Part shown: positions 48,551 through 57,905 of the stretch, one piece after another
Position numbering within the stretch: the first letter of the stretch is position 1
How the letters are laid out: each line of letters opens with the position of its first letter
Translations under genes and position numbers: made by a program
Origin: Trichuris trichiura
Taxonomy: Eukaryota > Nematoda > Enoplea > Trichinellida > Trichuridae
Direction of reading: 5' to 3'
Assembly (NCBI GenBank): GCA_037903355.1
Contig: JBAJFE010000047.1
Span: forward strand, 1-64,000
DNA length: 64,000 nt
Notes under the pieces: generated by a model
Seen by the model: only the letters and a program-made list of their open reading frames with translations
Told to the model about the DNA's origin: nothing
Databases searched by the model: none

Positions 48551-49645
48551 AGACCATCATGTGATCATAACTGCTCAGTACTACAATGAGGTCAAATAGA
48601 GGTCACGAGGAAAGCTCCTCTTCGTTTCGTGGCGTGAAATGTTCAACGCTCTAGCGAATCAGCTTAATCAAACAACGTAGGCAGCTGAGGTCTTCCTAAG
48701 GTTGCATATATTTTTCCGCACACAGACCAGCACTGAAACTTTGGCCATTTCAAACAACACCTCAGCGTTAAGCGCTTTAAAGGAGCATTCCATAACTTCT
48801 CCCAGACGCTTTCTGAATAGCAAGTATACTGCTAAGTAAATTTTGAGTTGTTTCTCAGAAAAGGTGAGGTCGGAGCACTAAGGTCGATTCGTTTCTTGAA
48901 ATGGATCCCAGGTATAGCGTCGTATATAAGCTTCTGCTTCCACGGTATGGGCAAGTGAAAAGTAGTTGAACGTCGTGTACATAGTGTAATTGGTGAGCTA
49001 CTTTCCATGCTTCATTAAAGAAGAATGTATTGGATGTCCTCCTGAATACACGACAAAACGAACTAGGAAGGAGAGAGAGAGAGAGACGCAACCGGACAAC
49101 ACAGGCGCAAACACTGACCGCCACCACCAGCACTGACCACTTTATATACCTTTTCTCTGAGTAAATACCTCGGGACATTGCATAGTTGCCTGTTTGCCAC
49201 GTGCTTCCCTAATTGCCGAAGTAAAATGATTGGTCAGTTTGGCCACGGCTAACTTCCGGTGACCTTCTTCATGACTGCCGTGGTCACATGAGCTTGTTTG
49301 CCACGCGCTTCCCTAATTGCCGAAGTAAAATGATTGGTCAGTTTCGCCACGGCGACCTGCCTCGTGACTGCCGTGGTCACATGAGCACTTGTTTATTACA
49401 CATAGATTATGACTAATCAATCGGCAATGCGGAAATGGAAATAACACATGGGTGTTACTTACCATCCATTCATACGCATCACTGTGGGGGTACATCTGCT
49501 GTCCGATTTTAACCTGCAGTAAAATTGAAATTGACCACAGACAATGGAAGTGTCTCTCGCTGCGATTAAGTTGAACAAGTGCCCTCTCAGCCGAAGAGTA
49601 AAAACAGTCAGGCCAGCCGAATAAACGCTTTTCCATCAACCACGT
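48551..49645 (-). repeat. Right inverted arm
   Basis: Reverse-complement copy of the left arm. It keeps the frame segment ERALVQLNRSERHFHCLWSI and KIGQQMYPHSDAYEWM before a GTAAGT donor, the two tandem ~100-bp units, the TATA box and the CT-rich tract (longer here: GAGAGAGAGAGAGAG on the plus strand). Confidence 0.75.
49140..49148 (-). promoter_or_regulatory. TATA box in right arm
   Basis: TATATAAAG on the minus strand, the counterpart of the left-arm box and pointing into the element. Confidence 0.4.
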
Positions 49646-49649
49646 ACAC

Positions 49650-49870
49650 TTGAAAACGGGGTGTTTTGTAACGGGCTGTGTTTTCATGGTTGTAAGGTCT
49701 TCTAAGGCTTTTCCCGTTTTTTTCGTTGTGCTGTTATCTGTAATTAAACTAAAACAACTGCTCTACCAACGGATGGATGAGCCGTTATTAAGAAAATGTA
49801 CAGATATCAATACACTCAACTTTTTTAATATTCAAAGCTTTCGGAACGCTCTAGTTCCGTCGTCAGTGAG
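49650..49870 (-). repeat. PLE tail abutting the right arm
   Basis: Minus strand: CTGACGA (49866-49860), CGGAAC/GTTCCG stem, GAAAGC (49842-49837), then the tail with CTCATCCATCCGTTGGTAGA and an end like other copies (ACACCCCGTTTTCAAG). It lies within a few bases of the inverted-arm boundary. Confidence 0.6.
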
Positions 49871-50119
49871 GTAGTGGAGGAGTTGTTATTCTCTGAAGAG
49901 CGCAGATGTGTTCTTCTGGTGTGGGAAAACAATTGATGAGCGGTAAGGTGCCAGCTTTTTTGGGCGGACGATTTAGCCAAAATGAAATGGAAAATGGTGC
50001 GCGAAAAAGTAGTTTTACATCTTTGCAGCTATTAAATGGGGCCGCTGGATGGGAAGCAAGTTCAGTAAGCAATAGGTGGTTTTGCTGCGGTTATTTTGAC
50101 TTGAATCTTAAGGGGAAGG

Positions 50120-51090
50120 TTTAATATAGAGTTTACTAAGCATCAATGTTTGACAATAAAACGAAGGGCTTTGATAGAGACTATTAACTACAGCAGTTTG
50201 TAATTTAAGTGAACGTTCAAAGTGCATCGAAATGTGAGCAGACGCATTGGAAATGGGTTAAAGGTACGAAGAAGTATTGAGTGATCAACTGCTGGAATCA
50301 GGCAACATTAGCTATGAATTCATGAAAGGCTGCTGGAGGGTGAACAGGGCAGCAGTCGACGCCTTAAAGCTGCCTATGAATCATGATTCATTAAGGTGCG
50401 GTAGAAGACGCGAAAACTTGAAACACTTTTAAAAATTTCTTAACGGATTCGAAAATACGCGCGCGTCTACTCGCCTTAGGCTAAGATTCCATAGAAAGGC
50501 TTTTGCCTAGAAAAAAACTCTTCATAACGTCAGCCAGCGAAATAATAGCATACACAATTGGAAGTTTGTTTCGACTTTGCAGTGGCTACCAAAACGGTTG
50601 ACAAATAGAGCGGAATATTCATACAGCTAAGTGAAGAGACCTTCAGGGTCAGTTGGTTTTAGGATTTTGATTGCCTTTCGTCCGAGTCATCAGATGCTTG
50701 AATTCTGAATGAATAAATGAGTCAACAAAACTGCATATTAGTAGAAAGCCGTCATTTTATTACGCGACAGGATATAAGCAATTTAACGGCGAATAAACGA
50801 TGATCGCTGGCAAAATTGACAAAGTGCAAATCGTCGTCTATCTAACAATAATTGGGTTCTTCTTGGTTGTTCGCATAAAGTGTATACGAGTTCGCGACGG
50901 TTATGTAAATTTTAATTTACCTTTTTGCGCTTTCAGCTTGTTTAATACTGAAAAGGCAGTATTTCGAAATCATGCAGCAAACTCTTGCAGCTGTGTGATT
51001 CTCTATCGCCTTCGTACAAGAGTTTTTAGCCTTTGTTTAAAAATACAATTCGTTTTTTCGAAAAACAGGATGTCTTTTAACAGGCTTGAA
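50120..51090. other. No gene recognised
   Basis: A 97-codon frame at 50800-51093 with a hydrophobic start has no recognisable domain or splice context. Confidence 0.35.
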
Positions 51091-51454
51091 TAGTTTCATA
51101 GTAGATCTTCAGATTCACGGGTTTTGCCTGTTGGATGTATCTGTAAGTAAACTTCGAAATGCCCTACCAACGGATGGATGAGCAAATTGTTAGAGAAATT
51201 ACCGAACAAATCGAATACCGTACGTTTCGGAACTGCTCGTGTTCCGTCGTCAGCAGTGTTGGGGAGAAGGTGTTTATTCGGTAAGGGGTTTATATAGCGC
51301 ATGGGTACAATGGGTGTTTGATTAGTTGGGTAGGGCGCAGCATTGCAATTTATTAATCAGCGCAGCCCATACTTCACTAACCTCCACGCCATTGTCGCGA
51401 TTTATAGTGGAGTTGCTCTGGATGTACAGAGCCTCCTTAATACGCCTAAGGTGT

Positions 51455-51609
51455 TGTAGCGGACGCGACCGCCCTTGTTACTTAAGCATCAGAAAACGAT
51501 ACCGTAGGACATATACCTATCTATCTAGTACCGAGTACTGTCGATCATTCTATTTCTGACTGCCGTGTGAAAGTAAACTGCGTAGTAAAGCTCTTCCAGT
51601 CCCACAACA
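51455..51609 (+). repeat. 5' LTR
   Basis: 155 bp, from TGTAGCGGACGCG to CCCACAACA. Very short for an LTR. It must hold the promoter and poly(A) site; no obvious TATA box is seen apart from the AT-rich ATATACCTATCTATC. Confidence 0.95.
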
Positions 51610-51610
51610 T

Positions 51611-51628
51611 TGGTGACCCGTTCGAAAA
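51611..51628 (+). promoter_or_regulatory. Primer-binding site
   Basis: TGGTGACCCGTTCGAAAA begins one base after the LTR. TGG pairs with the CCA end of a tRNA. I cannot assign the tRNA by eye. Confidence 0.7.
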
Positions 51629-52519
51629 ATGGCTAAGAAAGGCAACTGTTCAGAGCCGTCCACCGTGCCAGCGGCCAGGCCAGGGACACCCCAGCCCTCA
51701 GTGCCCACACCTTTGGCCGTTCCCACTTTCCTACCCACGGATCCCGAGCTCTGGTTTGCTAGGCTGGATCTGTTCTTTCGACATCGACACGTCCATGATG
51801 AAGAAACCATGTTCGAGCTCGCGCTTAGTGCGATGCCTGAAGAAACTCTCGGGACACTACGCGACTTCATACTGACGGCTGACCAACAAACCGCACCTTT
51901 CACAGCCCTCAAAGCAGTGTGCTTGGATAGGCTCATGGATGACAGGGCCCACCAGATCCGCCAAGCTATAACTGATGAAGAGCTCGCAGGCCGGCCACCG
52001 TCCGTTTTCCTCCGACGGTTACAGCAGTTGATGCCAGCCGGGCCGAGCCAAGGCAATGAATCAGTTATCCGACAACTTTTCCTGAGTCGGCTGCCACACC
52101 AAGTACAAACAGCATTGCTCCCCTTTGAAGAGAAACCTTTAGCGGAGCTTGCTCGCCTTGCTGATCGCTTATTAGCTCTACGCGAGTCGCAGTTGTCAGC
52201 CTCACCGGTTTATGCGACCACCCAGGGCGTAGAAGCACGGTTGGATGACCTGGAAAAGAAGGTGCGCCAGCTCATCTTACATCCCGAAGGTGCACCCTGC
52301 CGCCGCAGCAGTCCCGCTCCGACAGAGCGCTGTCAGCAGCCTAGGCACTCCCCTTCGCCCAGGCGGTCCCGAAGGCAAGTCAGGCGCACCTATTCGCCTA
52401 GAGGCAACAGTGACACTGAGCAAGGAGCAGTGTGCTACTACCATCGCCGTTTTGGTCAGAGGGCACGCAAATGCGCCCCACCATGCAACTGGTTAAACGA
52501 CAGCGGCGCACGATGTTGA
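51629..52519 (+). CDS. gag: Gag polyprotein of the gypsy element
   Basis: 296 codons from the first ATG after the primer-binding site. A Pro-rich N-terminus (about residues 10-35) leads into the helical capsid-like region ([52 protein letters not shown]). A basic Arg/Ser/Pro-rich segment follows, then a zinc-knuckle variant with C-x2-H spacing ([18 protein letters not shown]). The capsid packages element RNA into cytoplasmic particles. The end overlaps pol by 88 bp in a different frame. Confidence 0.93.
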   Translation: MAKKGNCSEPSTVPAARPGTPQPSVPTPLAVPTFLPTDPELWFARLDLFFRHRHVHDEETMFELALSAMPEETLGTLRDFILTADQQTAPFTALKAVCLDRLMDDRAHQIRQAITDEELAGRPPSVFLRRLQQLMPAGPSQGNESVIRQLFLSRLPHQVQTALLPFEEKPLAELARLADRLLALRESQLSASPVYATTQGVEARLDDLEKKVRQLILHPEGAPCRRSSPAPTERCQQPRHSPSPRRSRRQVRRTYSPRGNSDTEQGAVCYYHRRFGQRARKCAPPCNWLNDSGARC

Positions 52520-55518
52520 CGGCCGTCGTTGCTGCCGAACCTGTTAGCCGTTGCATCCACCTATTCGATCACCGGTCTGGAATGAACTTCCTCGTCGACA
52601 CAGGCGCAGCGGTAAGTCTGCTTCCAGCAAATCGAATACCAGGTAACCCACATCGTCAACGCAAACCATCAACTGCCTCGGTATATGCCATCAACGGCAC
52701 GCCAGTGACTGTCCATGGGTCCAAGACACTCACAGTCCAGTTCGATGTATTGCCACCAGCGAAGTGGACCTTTACCGTGGCTAACGTGGAAACAGCAATC
52801 ATTGGAGCGGACTTCATTCACCATCACCGCCTAGTAGTCGATCTTGCCAATAGCCGCGTCTTCCAGTCAAGAGAACGCTCCTTACCAGTAGCAGCGATCT
52901 CTATTTTAAATGAATTTCCCTCACTCACGTCTAGCATGACGCCTGCCGATACTGCAGCTCACCCAATACAGCACCATATCGTCACCACAGGCCCGCCAGT
53001 CTATGCTAGACCCCGACGGTTACCCCCGGACCGCCTCCGCGCAGCTAAAAAAGAATTTGAGCTCCTGGTGCAGATGGGCATCGCACGTCCTTCAAATAGT
53101 TGCTGGGCCTCACCGCTTCACCTCGTACCTAAGAAGGAACCTGGTGCCTGGAGGCCGTGCGGTGATTACCGACAGTTGAACCGCATTACTGTCCCTGACC
53201 GTTACCCTATTCCTCATCTTCATGATGTCACAGTGAAACTGGCCGGGAAGACGATCTTTTCTAAAGTCGACCTCATCAGAGCGTATCAGCAGATCCCCGT
53301 GCACCCTGAGGATGTGCCCAAAACGGCGGTAATAACTCCCTTCGGGCTGTTTGAATATACTCGCATGCCCTTCGGGTTAAGAAACGCGGCCCAGACCTTT
53401 CAAAGGTTCATGGACGAAGTAACTCGTGGGTTGGACTTCTGCTTCGTCTACTTGGATGACGTGCTTATCGCAAGTTCGACACCGGCCGAACATGAGAATC
53501 ACTTAAAGGCCCTGTTTCGTCGCTTCGTCACGTACGGCATAAAAATAAATCCGGCAAAATGCGTTTTTTACGTGAAGCAGCTTGACTTCCTAGGCATGCA
53601 AATCAGCTCGAACGGCATAAGGCCATTAGCGGAGAAAGTGGCAGCCATCCGGCAAATGCCAGAACCGAAAAGCACAACTGAATTACGCCGTTTCCTTGGC
53701 TGCATCAATTTCTACCGTCGTTTCATTCCTCACGTTGCAGCTACGCTGGCACCGTTAGAGAGCCTCTTGTCTTCACGCACTAATAACCGTTTCAGTCTCT
53801 CCCTGGAAGCACGCCAGGCATTTCATAGTGCTAAGGAGCAGCTAGCACATGCCACTATGCTAGCCCATCCGCGAGAGAATGTACCGCTATCGTTAGTAGT
53901 GGATGCATCGGATGTCGCCGCAGGAGCTGTGCTCCAACAGCACGTAGAGGGCAAATGGATGCCCCTAGCTTTTTTTTCAAAGCGATTCCAAGCACGAGAA
54001 GCAAGGTACAGTGCGTTTGGACGAGAACTATTAGCCACCTACCTGGCAGTGCGCCATTTCCGTCATTGGCTGGAAGGTCGCAACTTCTTCATCCTAACTG
54101 ACCACAAACCACTAGTGTACGCCGTACGGCATCCCTCCAATCGCCATAATCCACGTGAGATACGACATTTGGACTTCATCACTACTTTCACAGGTGATAT
54201 TCGCCATATAAAAGGGGCAAATAACCAAGTCGCGGATGCGTTATCCCGTGCACAAGTGAACGCCTTATCCACTGTTGTTGACACCCTCGATATACGACGC
54301 TTAGCCCAAGCACAAGAGGCAGACCCAGAACTAGTTCACCTAAGGTCCAACTCGGCTCTGCAAATACGCGACATCACCCTCCCGGATTTTCAGGCGACAC
54401 TAGCTTGTGATGTGTCACAAGGGCATCCGAGGCCTTATCTGCCTCATTCCTTCCGTCGTCGCACTTTCGATCTTCTTCATGCACTCTCCCACCCGAGTAT
54501 CCGAGCAACGCAAAAGCTCATCACTCGACACTATGTTTGGCCCGGAATCAACAAAGATGTTCGATTATGGGCAAGGCAGTGCTTGACTTGTCAGCGTACG
54601 AAGATTCAACGACATGTAAGGACGCCTCCAAAGTACTTCGCGATCCCAGACTCACGTTTTGACCACGTACATGTAGACATAGTGGGACCCTTACCGCCTT
54701 CGCGTGGTTACACATATATCCTTACAATGGTCGATCGCTTTACACGGTGGCCAGAGGCTGTTCCACTCATGAACTGCAAAGCTGAAACGGTGGCGCGGTG
54801 CTTTACGACAGCTTGGATATCCAGATTTGGGCTGCCCTCGATTATTACCACCGACCAAGGCCGACAGTTCCAGAGCTCCTTTTGGCTGGCCTTGGCCAAC
54901 TTCTTGGGAATTCAACTGGCGCCCACGTCCGCCTACCATCCGCAAGCCAACGGCCTAGTTGAGCGATTCCACAGACAACTGAAGTCAGCACTAACGGCAC
55001 ATGTACATCACTCCCGTCAGTGGGTTGACAGTCTGCCACTTGTGCTTCTAGGAATTCGCTCCGCCGTTAAAGAAGACTTGCGCCATTGTCCTGCTGAGCT
55101 CGTCTACGGTTCTTCCTTGCGTTTGCCAGCAGTTTTCTTCTCCCCGACCACAGGTAGCAAACAGCCTTCTTCACACCGAGCAGAACTAGACACCTTTTTT
55201 GGATCAGTCCGGCCGACCCCGACGCGCGCACCTCTACGCCCATGTTGGCACGTACCAAGAGGCCTGCGCACGGCTACACACGTCTTCGTCCGCGTGGACG
55301 CGCAGCGTCCACCACTGTCGCCGGCCTACGACGGCCCATTCGCGGTAGTGGCGCGCACACAGAAGACTCTGACGTTGGCTCGAAATGGGCGACTGGAGAC
55401 AGTCAGCATGGATAGAGTTAAGCCAGCGTTTTTCAGCGCCGAATCAGCCCTAACGGATCGTTCGCCCAGCTCTCTGGGGGCGGGCTATGTAGCGGACGCG
55501 ACCGCCCTTGTTACTTAA
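52432..55518 (+). CDS. pol: Pol polyprotein: protease, RT, RNase H, integrase
   Basis: The frame is open over 1028 codons; true entry is probably by frameshift at 52492-52498 rather than at the ATG. Domains in order: aspartic protease ([13 protein letters not shown], Asp56), reverse transcriptase ([40 protein letters not shown] with Asp342-Asp343), RNase H ([24 protein letters not shown]), integrase zinc finger ([14 protein letters not shown] to CLTCQRTK), DDE core (Asp749, Asp808, Glu844, i.e. D-D-35-E) and a GPF module ([10 protein letters not shown]). All catalytic residues are present. The frame runs 31 bp into the 3' LTR. It should be able to copy and insert the element. Confidence 0.96.
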   Translation: MLLPSPFWSEGTQMRPTMQLVKRQRRTMLTAVVAAEPVSRCIHLFDHRSGMNFLVDTGAAVSLLPANRIPGNPHRQRKPSTASVYAINGTPVTVHGSKTLTVQFDVLPPAKWTFTVANVETAIIGADFIHHHRLVVDLANSRVFQSRERSLPVAAISILNEFPSLTSSMTPADTAAHPIQHHIVTTGPPVYARPRRLPPDRLRAAKKEFELLVQMGIARPSNSCWASPLHLVPKKEPGAWRPCGDYRQLNRITVPDRYPIPHLHDVTVKLAGKTIFSKVDLIRAYQQIPVHPEDVPKTAVITPFGLFEYTRMPFGLRNAAQTFQRFMDEVTRGLDFCFVYLDDVLIASSTPAEHENHLKALFRRFVTYGIKINPAKCVFYVKQLDFLGMQISSNGIRPLAEKVAAIRQMPEPKSTTELRRFLGCINFYRRFIPHVAATLAPLESLLSSRTNNRFSLSLEARQAFHSAKEQLAHATMLAHPRENVPLSLVVDASDVAAGAVLQQHVEGKWMPLAFFSKRFQAREARYSAFGRELLATYLAVRHFRHWLEGRNFFILTDHKPLVYAVRHPSNRHNPREIRHLDFITTFTGDIRHIKGANNQVADALSRAQVNALSTVVDTLDIRRLAQAQEADPELVHLRSNSALQIRDITLPDFQATLACDVSQGHPRPYLPHSFRRRTFDLLHALSHPSIRATQKLITRHYVWPGINKDVRLWARQCLTCQRTKIQRHVRTPPKYFAIPDSRFDHVHVDIVGPLPPSRGYTYILTMVDRFTRWPEAVPLMNCKAETVARCFTTAWISRFGLPSIITTDQGRQFQSSFWLALANFLGIQLAPTSAYHPQANGLVERFHRQLKSALTAHVHHSRQWVDSLPLVLLGIRSAVKEDLRHCPAELVYGSSLRLPAVFFSPTTGSKQPSSHRAELDTFFGSVRPTPTRAPLRPCWHVPRGLRTATHVFVRVDAQRPPLSPAYDGPFAVVARTQKTLTLARNGRLETVSMDRVKPAFFSAESALTDRSPSSLGAGYVADATALVT
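52492..52498 (+). promoter_or_regulatory. Putative -1 ribosomal frameshift heptamer
   Basis: GTTAAAC lies in the gag frame as G_TTA_AAC, inside the gag/pol overlap and 21 bases before the gag stop. Slippage by -1 puts the ribosome in the pol frame (GTT AAA CGA). GUUAAAC is a known slippery heptamer, used by equine arteritis virus. A downstream pseudoknot was not checked. Confidence 0.6.
55471..55487 (+). promoter_or_regulatory. Polypurine tract
   Basis: The G-rich GGGGGCGGG directly before the 3' LTR is the expected primer site for plus-strand DNA. It is interrupted by one C. Confidence 0.65.
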
Positions 55519-55642
55519 GCATCAGAAAACGATACCGTAGGACATATACCTATCTATCTAGTACCGAGTACTGTCGATCATTCTATTTCTGACTGCCGTG
55601 TGAAAGTAAACTGCGTAGTAAAGCTCTTCCAGTCCCACAACA
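55488..55642 (+). repeat. 3' LTR
   Basis: Base-for-base the same as the 5' LTR over all 155 positions by direct reading. Confidence 0.95.
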
Positions 55643-56546
55643 GTGTAATAAGTTTTCGTGGCACATGATCTTCGGGTGCGGGTCGAGTGTGCACCGAGAT
55701 GCGTGCTCAACGATCACTGAGGCACTTATCGCGTTCTCCATGGCTTTTCGAGGGTCCGTTGTAGGTGGTCGCCCCGGGCCGGTGGCCTGTACCCCATTGA
55801 GTCTTCGTTCAGGCGTTCTTGTGTGTCAACACATTCTTCATGTGTTGGCCGAATCTCTTAAGTAAAGTGTTGCCCGTTTCTCCTATGTAGGAGGCGTCGC
55901 AACCACACTTTATCTGATAAACGACACCGGGTCTGCTGTCAAAAGGAACCTTGATCTTGTCATTTCTCACAATCGAACGAAGATTACATGAACTTTTGAA
56001 TCTAACGTTGAAATTTAAGGAGTGGCCTAGTCTCCTGATCTTTTCACTTAAGCCGTTGTAATAGGGAAGGACTAGAACCGGGCGTTGTTGGTTATCAGGC
56101 GGGGACGGTGATGAGGGTTTATTTTGTTGGCACTGTTTAATAATGGAATTGATGAATTTACTGGGGTATCCGTTACTGCATAGTGTGTTATAAATATGTC
56201 TTAATTCTGTATTTAAATATTCGGGGTCACAAACCGTTAGGGCCCTGTCAACCATCCCTTTAACTATACCTCTTTTAACTGAAATAGGGTGATGAGAAGA
56301 AAAGTTTAGGTGCCGGTCAGAGTGGGTGGGTTTTCTATAAACTGTTGTTTTTAACTTATGTTTTTAACCAAACAACCCTTCTAGACAAAAAGTTCGGGTC
56401 TCGTGAATCAATGCCCCACCGGAAGTGAGGCGGCGACTTCAAAGGAGGTCAAGTGGGGATTATTACGTAATGGGAACAATGGCCTGCCTGGTCTGCTTAT
56501 CGGTGCAGCGATGCGCACGACTGCGTATTAATGGATGAGTGACACA

Positions 56547-57205
56547 CAATACCGACGGCGCAGTACAACGGCAACCTTTCCCGGTGCCATAGATGCGTGA
56601 CACACAATGCCGACGGCGCAGTACAACGGCACCTTTCCCGGTGCCGTTATACTGCAGTCTGTCGGCCATCCTGTTCTGCCCTAGCCTAAGCCTAAACCTC
56701 AACATAAGAAGCTGTGTAATGAAGACATAAAAAATTACAGGCACGCTTGTCAGAAAAAAACCTGCAATTCTCCGACGCTGGAGCGGCTCAGAGACAATGT
56801 CTGAGTAACGCGTAAAGTGAAAGAACACGAAAGTGAGAATACATGAAAGTAGTCACTCAGATGATAGTAACGCGCATAAACGCAACACAATGCCGACGGC
56901 GCAGTACCTTTCCAGGTGCCGTTATACTGCAGTCTGTCGGCCATCCTGTTCTGCCCTAGCCTAAGCCTAAACCTCAACATAAGGTGTGCTTCTTGGTTTA
57001 GGTTTGGACGAGGGCAAAAAAGAGTGGTCGTCATGCTGTGTAATGAAGACACAAAAAATTACAGGCACGCTTGTCAGAAAAAAACCTGCAATTCTCCGAC
57101 GCTGGAGCGGCACAGAGACTACGTCTGAGTAACGCGTAAAGTGAAAGAACACGAAAGTGAGAATACGTGAAAGTAGTCGCTCAGATGATAGTAACGCGCA
57201 TAAAC
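56547..57205. repeat. Tandem duplication with foldback hairpins
   Basis: A unit of about 280 bp beginning GTGCCGTTATACTGCAGTCT occurs at about 56640-56912 and again at 56920-57205. It follows two ~55-bp repeats of GCCGACGGCGCAGTACAACG. The second unit contains a full hairpin (CCTAGCCTAAGCCTAAACCT ... TTGGTTTAGGTTTGG); the first has lost the right arm. Small minus-strand frames here are by-products of the repeat. Confidence 0.7.
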
Positions 57206-57905
57206 AGAATAACAGTAAAGAAAGTGCATACCGTTCACCGGGGTAGGGAAGAGCGGCGCAGGCGGTGCGTCCACGGTGTCTTTCAGGGAACCATAACGCA
57301 GAATGAGCTTACGCCGTTTACCAAGACGCGACACGGATCGGTCGGTTGACCTTCGACATTTTCTACGGATCACGAACCGAAGGCCAGCATGCACCGCTGT
57401 TGTTCTATTGTGCTCCCTGTGCCAAAAACTCATGCGCAGCTGGTTTTGCTAGCCTTCACTCTTTTTTAGGGGTCAGTAAGGAAATTCCTGGCCAAGGGGT
57501 CAGACATAATGGACAATGAGCAGTCTGCCGTTCAGTACGAAGCGACGCAGATCAGTCAGTTGACCTTCAATGTTTTCAACTCTTTTTTACGGGTCAGTAA
57601 CGGAATGCCTCGGCCACTATTTCGCGGGTCGATAACTGCAGCTAATGCATGCGCCGCTGATGCTCCATTGTGCTGCTGCGCCAATTAATCAGCACGAGAG
57701 TCGCGCGAAAATAACTGTCCCGTTGTTCCGCAATTAGCACTTCACTATGCACTGGAACTTCATAGGGTCAGTAGACGCATGAGTGACATTACCATTGCGA
57801 TGCCGTGCCAACTGCTCAGCAAGCGCTCAACATCGCGAACGAAAATAACCTCGCAGGTGCATCGCTACTACCACTTCACTAGGCACTCGAAAGAAGCATT
57901 ACGCT
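57206..57905. other. Spacer before PLE-D
   Basis: Contains a motif repeated twice (ACTCTTTTTTAGGGGTCAGT and a near copy about 125 bp later). No gene seen. It may include the 5' leader of PLE-D. Confidence 0.35.

Larger units (their letters stand above)
36323..49645. mobile_element. Large (~13.3 kb) composite bounded by ~1.1-kb inverted arms
   Basis: 36323-37429 is repeated in inverted orientation at 48551-49645, with most bases matching and only small indels. The arms share tandem units, a TATA box and a reading-frame segment. The interior holds a minisatellite, pogo-like transposase relics in both orientations and long diverged direct duplications, but no intact gene. It could be an old large non-autonomous DNA transposon, or a segmental inverted duplication. 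No target duplication was found, and a PLE tail abuts the right end. A polinton-type origin has no support, since no polymerase, integrase or capsid gene is seen. Confidence 0.5.
51455..55642 (+). mobile_element. Complete Ty3/gypsy LTR retrotransposon
   Basis: Two identical 155-bp LTRs (51455-51609 and 55488-55642, TG..CA ends) flank gag and pol, with a primer-binding site, a polypurine tract and a GTGT duplication on both sides (51451-51454, 55643-55646). Length is 4188 bp. There is no env frame. Identical LTRs and open frames indicate a very recent insertion. The target was PLE-C, so it postdates that element. Confidence 0.97.
51096..56450 (-). pseudogene. PLE-C (family II), split by a gypsy element and internally deleted
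   Basis: The 3' part lies at 51096-51454 and the 5' part at 55643-56450, with the gypsy element between. The protein fragment 56370-55680 (minus) runs from KTTVYRKPTHSDRHLNFSSH through VLVLPYYNGLSEKIRRLGHS to VVYQIKCGCDASYIGETGN and on to the C-terminal RRIKEALYIQ region at 51.4 kb. One inserted T near 55810 shifts the frame. Beyond about 56375 most of the RT domain is missing, and the sequence resumes with the 5' end (GTCTCGTGAATCAATGCCCC matches PLE-D near 57.93 kb). The tail has a hammerhead-like motif (CTGACGA 51253-51247, GAAAC 51228-51224). The YIG glycine is intact. Confidence 0.85.

Noticed and set aside
36323..49645. Polinton/Maverick identity for the 13-kb structure
   Set aside because: No DNA polymerase B, retroviral-type integrase, packaging ATPase or capsid gene is visible in the interior.
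50800..51093. 97-codon frame with hydrophobic N-terminus
   Set aside because: No family resemblance and it runs directly into a PLE tail.
52432..52434. Independent ATG start for gypsy pol
   Set aside because: The ATG lies inside gag without its own promoter; the in-phase slippery heptamer 60 bp later is a more likely route.
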